Part shown: piece by piece, positions 6,572-11,031 of the stretch
Layout of the letters: each line of letters opens with the position of its first letter
Numbering within the stretch: the first letter of the stretch is position 1
From: UBA2137 sp037968575
Lineage (GTDB): Bacteria; Pseudomonadota; Alphaproteobacteria; Micavibrionales; Micavibrionaceae
NCBI GenBank assembly: GCA_037968575.1
Contig: JBBKVR010000119.1
Span: forward strand, 1 to 11,031
Length of the DNA: 11,031 nucleotides
Direction of reading: 5' to 3'
Position numbers and translations under genes: made by a program
The notes under the pieces: generated by a model
Databases searched by the model: none
The model's input: the letters and a program-made list of their open reading frames with translations, nothing else
What the model was told of the DNA's origin: nothing

Positions 6572-7530
6572 TGACATACAACACTGACCTCCTAGACCGT
6601 ACAAAACGGCACCCTGAGAAGCAAAAGAACCCCGATCGTCCGATGGGGCGTAAACCCACATGGATTCGTGCCAAGGCGCCGACTGGTAAGGTTTACCAAG
6701 AGACCAAGGAAATGGTGCAGAGCCTTAAACTCACAACTGTGTGTGAGGAGGCGGGATGTCCTAATATTGGCGAATGTTGGGAGAAGAAACATGCAACATT
6801 CATGGTGATGGGTGAAATTTGTACGCGAGCTTGCTCATTCTGTAATGTTGCGACAGGTAAGCCTAATGAATTGGACAAGTTCGAGCCTTTACGTGTTGGT
6901 GTCGCTGTTGAGAAAATGGGTTTAGAACATGTGGTCATTACCTCGGTTGACCGTGATGATTTGAAAGATGGTGGTGCACGCCACTGGATTAAAACTATTG
7001 AGGCCATTCGTTTCAAAGCACCAAACACAACAATTGAAATTTTGCCTGGTGACTTTAAAGGTGATTTTGAAGCTATTGATGCGGTTGCCAACGCCAAGCC
7101 TGATGTTTTTAACCACAATTTAGAGACTGTCCCGCGTTTGTATCCAACCATTCGCCCGGGTGCGCGTTATTTCCGCTCTCTACGTCTGCTGGAGCGTGTG
7201 AAGGACCTTGACCCTAATATGTTTACTAAATCAGGTTTGATGGTTGGCTTGGGCGAGACAAAGGAAGAGGTGGCACAAGTTATGGATGATATGCGCGCCG
7301 CCAAAATTGATTTCATTACCATTGGTCAATATCTGCAACCGTCACCCAAACATGCGCCTGTCGATAAATTCTGGACACCCGAGGAGTTTGAAGGCTTGGA
7401 GCGTATGGCAAAGGCAAAAGGCTTCTTGATGGTCTCTGCGACGCCTTTAACACGCTCCTCATACCATGCAGGTGATGACTTTGCGCGTTTGAAAGCTGCT
7501 CGTGAAGCAAAGCTGGCTGTTGCTGAGTAA
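6571..7530 (+). CDS. lipA: Lipoyl synthase
   Basis: LipA is a radical-SAM enzyme that inserts two sulfur atoms into octanoyl groups already attached to lipoyl domains, making the cofactor used by PDH and related complexes. The 319 residues show both iron-sulfur sites: the auxiliary cluster cysteines in CEEAGCPNIGEC (C58, C63, C69) and the radical-SAM motif CTRACSFC (C84, C88, C91), plus the conserved RSSYHA near the C-terminus (295-300), whose serine ligates the auxiliary cluster. The ATG overlaps the stop of the PH-domain gene by one base and has no strong ribosome site of its own, suggesting translational coupling. The next gene starts on the base after its stop. In this window its only recognisable intact substrate domain is the lipoyl domain of PdhB. 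Confidence 0.97.
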   Translation: MTYNTDLLDRTKRHPEKQKNPDRPMGRKPTWIRAKAPTGKVYQETKEMVQSLKLTTVCEEAGCPNIGECWEKKHATFMVMGEICTRACSFCNVATGKPNELDKFEPLRVGVAVEKMGLEHVVITSVDRDDLKDGGARHWIKTIEAIRFKAPNTTIEILPGDFKGDFEAIDAVANAKPDVFNHNLETVPRLYPTIRPGARYFRSLRLLERVKDLDPNMFTKSGLMVGLGETKEEVAQVMDDMRAAKIDFITIGQYLQPSPKHAPVDKFWTPEEFEGLERMAKAKGFLMVSATPLTRSSYHAGDDFARLKAAREAKLAVAE

Positions 7531-7977
7531 ATGCTAAAGCATTTCGAGCAAAAAACTGTTCCTTATATACAGCAACAGATGTTTGATCTTGTGGCTGGCG
7601 TTGATAAATACAAAGAATTTGCGCCGTGGTGCACAGCATCACGTATTACTAAGTGGGAAGACTCCAATATTTTTTACGCTGATCTGATTGTTGGGTACAA
7701 ACTTTTCAGAGAACGCTTTACTTCAAAAGTTATTCTTGTGAGCCCGGATTGTATTTTTATTGAATACCAAAAGGGGCCCTTAAAAAACCTCCATAACAAA
7801 TGGCAGTTTATCGATAACAAGGATGGTACTTGTACGATTGATTTCTCTGTTGAGTTTGAATTTGGAAATTTCTTTCTTCAAAAACTGGCAACTACATTCT
7901 TTAATGAAGTCGTAAAGCGCATGGTTGTCTCTTTTGAGAAACGCGCCGAAGAAATTTATGGCTTACCTAAGGACTGA
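7531..7977 (+). CDS. COQ10/RatA-like START-domain protein
   Basis: The 148 residues fit the ubiquinone-binding COQ10 / RatA family of SRPBCC (START-like) lipid-pocket proteins: an N-terminal helix and VAGVDKYKEFAPWCTASRI (21-39), the central FRERFTSKVILVSPD, the hallmark GPLKNLHNKWQFID (82-95), DGTCTIDFSVEFEFGN, and a C-terminal helix ending in FEKRAEEIYG. In relatives the pocket binds quinone and supports respiration; the RatA name comes from a proposed toxin role in E. coli and should not be assumed here. The gene follows lipA with no gap (TAA then ATG), an order common in alphaproteobacteria, and has no visible ribosome site, so it probably depends on reinitiation after lipA. Its last 15 bases overlap the convergent O-antigen ligase-like gene. 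Confidence 0.88.
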   Translation: MLKHFEQKTVPYIQQQMFDLVAGVDKYKEFAPWCTASRITKWEDSNIFYADLIVGYKLFRERFTSKVILVSPDCIFIEYQKGPLKNLHNKWQFIDNKDGTCTIDFSVEFEFGNFFLQKLATTFFNEVVKRMVVSFEKRAEEIYGLPKD

Positions 7978-9159
7978 TTTTCTTAAGAAATAAAGATAAA
8001 CAATCAAGAAAAACGTAAGCCCAATCCACCAACTTTGCCACAGCCCATATGAGACAGCAGCAATAGCCAAATAAGGTATGAGCAGCGTCATAAGCATTTG
8101 TTGATGAGGTAGTGTCATCTTTATAATTTTCGAAAACATAGCGATGGTTATTGCAACGGTCGTCAAAACGCCCAGTAATCCAAATTCAAACCAGATTTGT
8201 AGATACATGTTGTGAGGGTGTAAGACAGTGCTGTCAGGATGGTAAAGTCTTTGCGTATCAAACTGATAGGATTTCACAGTTTCAATACCATGACCAATAA
8301 AGGGTTGGGATTGAACTGCGCGACTAACAAAATCCCATATTTCCAGTCTGTTCATTGGATAACCGCTTCTGATGACATCCAGAAGAAAGGTTGGCTCACT
8401 ATTAAATATAATGGGTGCAGCCAAAGGCAGGGTTGTAAAGACAAAGACAAAGGCAATAGCCGTTAGCGCCACTAATTTATTTTTCAAAAGGTAGTGTGAG
8501 CCATAAGTAAATACGGCCAAGAAACAACCTATTTGGGCTGATTGGCTTTCACTTAAAAAACATGTGAAAAATAGTATGACCGTAAGGGCAAAGGCCTCGG
8601 AAGGTTTTCCAGTTTTTAGGCAAGCAACAATAAGGGGAACAGTCAGAAAGAATAGAACCAATAAGGATCTATTATACACGCTCATGTAAATAGGTTCAGT
8701 TTCATCTTGGTGAAACAAGTGATAGACAGGAGCATCAAAGAATAATTCTATGATTATGAAGATAAGCCCCAATCCACATGCGTATGACAGAAATTTTAAA
8801 GTAGAATTTGCATCACGCTTTTTCAGATTTGAAATGTAGGTTTTGCCAAAGGTTAGAAAAAGGGTTCCTCCGAGCAAAAGAGGTAATAATTTTTTTAGTC
8901 GATTGCCACTGTCTTCTATATCTACACTCCAGAACAGGCTAGCGATACCAAGTAAGGCTATGGACAAAAATATGAACCAGTAAAAGCTTGTGCTTTCTTC
9001 ATTTTCCTTACCCATGACGAAAAATATTCCTAAGAGTCCTGCAACAGGAATAAGTATTCCTATTGCTCTTGAAGAAATAAGAACGCTGGCAATTATTAAG
9101 CCAATAAAGAAATAGATGGGGTTATATGAGAGTGTTTTTTTCAAGTTCGGGTGCCTCAA
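7963..9159 (-). CDS. O-antigen ligase-like polytopic membrane protein (Wzy_C family)
   Basis: A 398-residue integral membrane protein with about ten hydrophobic segments spread over its length. The long loop (about 265-320) has the O-antigen ligase/polymerase signature: RLEIWDFVSRAVQSQPFIGHG (from R271) and HPHNMYLQIWFEFGLLG (from H314), where the Arg and the His of such loops are important for glycan transfer in the family. Members attach or polymerise undecaprenyl-linked glycans at the periplasmic side. The sequence does not say whether this one acts as a lipid A-core ligase, a polymerase or a protein glycosyltransferase. The start is TTG at 9159, overlapping the pgpA stop (TTGA), which indicates coupled translation; the next in-frame ATG would remove the first membrane segments. 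There is no other polysaccharide gene in the window. Confidence 0.85.
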   Translation of the reverse strand: MRHPNLKKTLSYNPIYFFIGLIIASVLISSRAIGILIPVAGLLGIFFVMGKENEESTSFYWFIFLSIALLGIASLFWSVDIEDSGNRLKKLLPLLLGGTLFLTFGKTYISNLKKRDANSTLKFLSYACGLGLIFIIIELFFDAPVYHLFHQDETEPIYMSVYNRSLLVLFFLTVPLIVACLKTGKPSEAFALTVILFFTCFLSESQSAQIGCFLAVFTYGSHYLLKNKLVALTAIAFVFVFTTLPLAAPIIFNSEPTFLLDVIRSGYPMNRLEIWDFVSRAVQSQPFIGHGIETVKSYQFDTQRLYHPDSTVLHPHNMYLQIWFEFGLLGVLTTVAITIAMFSKIIKMTLPHQQMLMTLLIPYLAIAAVSYGLWQSWWIGLTFFLIVYLYFLRKSVLR

Positions 9160-9695
9160 GAGATAAAGTAAGAGAAGCCTTCAATAGGCCAGAAGTACAA
9201 AATAGCAGAAGCATATAGTGCAGCAATAACATCATCAGTCATAACGCCCCATTCACCCGGCATTTTTTTATCAAATAGAGATATTGGCCAAGGTTTAAAC
9301 ACGTCAAAGATACGAAATAAGATAAAGGCACTTAAAACTCCAACAGGTGTAATAGGTATAAAAGCAAGTGGGATAAGAACTGCAGCGGCCTCGTCTATCA
9401 CTATCGTTGAGCTGTCATGGGTTTGGAGAATGTTTTCTGTGTGCTGTGAAACATGTAAACCCAATATAAATAACAGGATAGATGCTCCTATGAGCCATAT
9501 TGGTCCGCCAAAAACAAGAAGCGTAATACCAAGTGGCATTGTACCTAATGTTCCCCAAAACCCAGGTCCAGGGAAGATTGTTCCGCACCCAAACCAAGTT
9601 GCCAGTAAAACTTTAGGGTCTTTGAGTGACAATTTAGAGACGGTGATACGGTGTTCTTCCCATTTTTGTTGATATCTGAATGCTAGTTTTTTCAT
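9156..9695 (-). CDS. pgpA: Phosphatidylglycerophosphatase A
   Basis: PgpA removes the terminal phosphate of phosphatidylglycerophosphate to give phosphatidylglycerol at the inner membrane. The 179-residue protein carries the family marks: ATWFGCGTIFPGPGFWGTLG (32-51, close to the usual PxAPGTxGSL), the acidic IVIDEAAAVLIPL (98-110; the family usually has DExxG/Q), FRIFDVFKPWPI (127-138) and GEWGVMTDDVIAALYA (147-162), with hydrophobic segments between them. The N-terminus is about 25 residues longer than a minimal PgpA. I see no clear ribosome site before ATG 9695, so a shorter start cannot be ruled out. It is the first gene of a minus-strand pair with the ligase-like gene and diverges from the ntrY-like gene across only 37 bases. 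Confidence 0.92.
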   Translation of the reverse strand: MKKLAFRYQQKWEEHRITVSKLSLKDPKVLLATWFGCGTIFPGPGFWGTLGTMPLGITLLVFGGPIWLIGASILLFILGLHVSQHTENILQTHDSSTIVIDEAAAVLIPLAFIPITPVGVLSAFILFRIFDVFKPWPISLFDKKMPGEWGVMTDDVIAALYASAILYFWPIEGFSYFIS

Positions 9696-9732
9696 TGTTT
9701 TATAAGGGGTGATGGGCTATCGATAAGGGGAA
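9696..9732. promoter_or_regulatory. Short divergent intergenic gap between pgpA and ntrY
   Basis: These 37 bases separate two divergent starts. The octamer ATAAGGGG occurs twice (9702-9709 and 9723-9730), each copy placed like a ribosome site. The first precedes a four-codon frame (ATG 9712, TAA 9724) that ends six bases before the ntrY ATG, and the second precedes ntrY itself. There is not enough room for two complete promoters, so at least one must lie inside the neighbouring coding sequence. Confidence 0.35.
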
Positions 9733-11031
9733 ATGAGTACTTTCAACAGGTTTAACAAAAAATCGTTTTTTAACGAGGATCGCATTTTGGCTTTTCTTGC
9801 CGTATCCGCGTTTCTAGTTCTTTTAATCTCTTTTTTCTCTTTTAACCAGTCCTCAGGCACACATTCAATTGATTTTTGGTTAACTCTCAATGGTGTTTTG
9901 TTAACCGCGTTAGTTATCTTACTTGGACGACGGATTTTCTTTTTCCTGCGTTCACAAAAGAAAAATGTAACATCGTCACGCCTACATTTAAAGCTTTCTG
10001 GTCTGTTTTTACTCATTAGCTTAACACCCGCCATTTTTATTGCTGTATTTTCATTGTTGTTTTTCCATTATGGCGTTCAAACATGGTTTAGTGATCAAAT
10101 CAAAACCGCAGTTACCGAGTCACAAGAAATTGCCAGCGCTTACCTTAAGGAGCACCAAAATGCTATTCGGGCGGATTTGTTGGCAATGGCAAACGATATC
10201 GATATTCAAGCGGATAGCTTAACTTTTGATACCGATAAACTTGATAAGGTTGTAAATACGCAAGCCTTCATTAGAAATCTTTCGGAAGCCATAATTTTTG
10301 ACCAACAGGGACGTATTTTGGCACGTTCCAGTTTGGCATTTAGTCTTGATCCTCAAAGCGTACCTGATTATGCGCGTACAAGAGCGGAGCAGGGTGATGT
10401 TGTGATCTTTGATAGTTTTGAAGATGACAGAGTGCGCGCAGTTATAAAATTAAAAGGATTGACCAACACATATCTTGCTGTGGGACGTTTGGTTGATCCG
10501 ACTGTCCTGGCGCGTGTAGAGAGTACCCGTGATGCCGCTGAGAAATATAAGACACTTGAGGCTCAATATTCAGGATTAAGACAGACACTAACGCTTACTT
10601 ATTTGGCATTGTCCATCTTCTTAACTGGCGTTGCTGTTTGGTTAGGATTGAATTTGGCGCGTTACTTAGTCACCCCAATTGAAAAGATGGTTGAAGCTTC
10701 GGAAAAGATTAGAGCGGGAGATTTTTCAACGCACGTTGAAGAAAAAACCAAGCTCGAAGAATTTAATATTTTGGCAAGATCATTCAATCGAATGGTAGGA
10801 CAAATTCAGAAACAGCAAAATGAATTGATCATTGCCAATAGAGAAATGGATGAACGCCGTCGTTTTACGGAGGCGGTTCTCGCCGATGTTTCGTCAGGTG
10901 TTTTTAGTATAGATGATAACGGCATAATCACCCTTACAAATAAAGCAGCATGCGAGCTTTTACAGATAGATGTTGAAAATTTGAATGATACAAAATTACG
11001 AGATGTTATGCCCGAGCTTGCACGCTCTATT
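9733..11031 (+). CDS. ntrY: NtrY-like sensor histidine kinase (3' partial)
   Basis: The first 433 residues of a membrane sensor kinase; the window ends inside the PAS domain, before the histidine and ATPase domains. Seen in order: three hydrophobic segments (about 18-37, 46-64, 85-110), an extracytoplasmic domain (about 111-285), a fourth membrane segment (about 287-310), a HAMP domain (NLARYLVTPIEKMVEASEKI, then FNILARSFNRMVGQI), and the PAS start (RRRFTEAVLADVSSGVFSID). The three-plus-one membrane layout and the junction MDERRRFTEAVLADVS are typical of NtrY, partner of the regulator NtrX in nitrogen and redox control in alphaproteobacteria. An in-frame TAA at 9724 fixes ATG 9733 as the start; GGGG ends only 2 bases before it, an unusually short spacing. 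ntrX would be expected downstream, outside the window. Confidence 0.9.
   Translation, partial: MSTFNRFNKKSFFNEDRILAFLAVSAFLVLLISFFSFNQSSGTHSIDFWLTLNGVLLTALVILLGRRIFFFLRSQKKNVTSSRLHLKLSGLFLLISLTPAIFIAVFSLLFFHYGVQTWFSDQIKTAVTESQEIASAYLKEHQNAIRADLLAMANDIDIQADSLTFDTDKLDKVVNTQAFIRNLSEAIIFDQQGRILARSSLAFSLDPQSVPDYARTRAEQGDVVIFDSFEDDRVRAVIKLKGLTNTYLAVGRLVDPTVLARVESTRDAAEKYKTLEAQYSGLRQTLTLTYLALSIFLTGVAVWLGLNLARYLVTPIEKMVEASEKIRAGDFSTHVEEKTKLEEFNILARSFNRMVGQIQKQQNELIIANREMDERRRFTEAVLADVSSGVFSIDDNGIITLTNKAACELLQIDVENLNDTKLRDVMPELARSI

Noticed and set aside
7978..7989. Palindrome TTTCTTAAGAAA at the convergent gene ends
   Set aside because: Made only of A/T-rich arms without a loop or G/C core, so it is a poor terminator; it is likely chance within the coding end of the ligase-like gene.
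9717..10034. Minus-strand 105-codon frame at the ntrY start
   Set aside because: Lys/Arg-rich antisense of the hydrophobic N-terminus of the ntrY-like gene; no ribosome site or motif.

Overview
The window looks like chromosome of an AT-leaning alphaproteobacterium. The pyruvate dehydrogenase (PDH) E1-beta carries its own N-terminal lipoyl domain, an arrangement known from alphaproteobacteria. The gene set (pdhA-pdhB-pdhC, lpd, lipA, a COQ10/RatA-like START protein, pgpA, and an NtrY-type sensor kinase) is also a familiar alphaproteobacterial neighbourhood. I cannot name the genus.

Layout. Bases 1-3637, plus strand: PDH genes pdhA (5' end outside the window), pdhB and pdhC. A small minus-strand gene of unknown function (2007-2459) lies between pdhB and pdhC, and its 3' part runs antisense into pdhB. 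Bases 3634-4668, minus strand: a divergent sulfotransferase-like gene, convergent with pdhC. Bases 4745-7977, plus strand: lpd (E3), a small membrane PH-domain protein, lipA and a COQ10/RatA-like gene, packed with gaps or overlaps of 0-15 bases. Bases 7963-9695, minus strand: pgpA followed by an O-antigen ligase-like membrane protein, overlapping by 4 bases. From 9733 to the window end, plus strand: the N-terminal half of an NtrY-like kinase.

How the genes work together. E1 (PdhA/PdhB) decarboxylates pyruvate, E2 (PdhC) forms acetyl-CoA, E3 (Lpd) reoxidises the lipoyl arm, and LipA makes the lipoyl cofactor.

Main finding. pdhC has no lipoyl domain. Its open frame starts at the E1/E3-binding domain. 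The roughly 150 bases upstream, in the same frame, still read as a decayed lipoyl domain (VDEGIFTKIV, NVKVNSV) broken by five stop codons. The only intact lipoyl domain in this window is on E1-beta, which suggests that the swinging arm has been handed entirely from E2 to E1. The loss coincides with a minus-strand gene sitting where the start of pdhC would be expected, and the candidate promoter of that gene lies in the upstream part of the eroded sequence. I saw no RNA genes, CRISPR arrays or insertion sequences.
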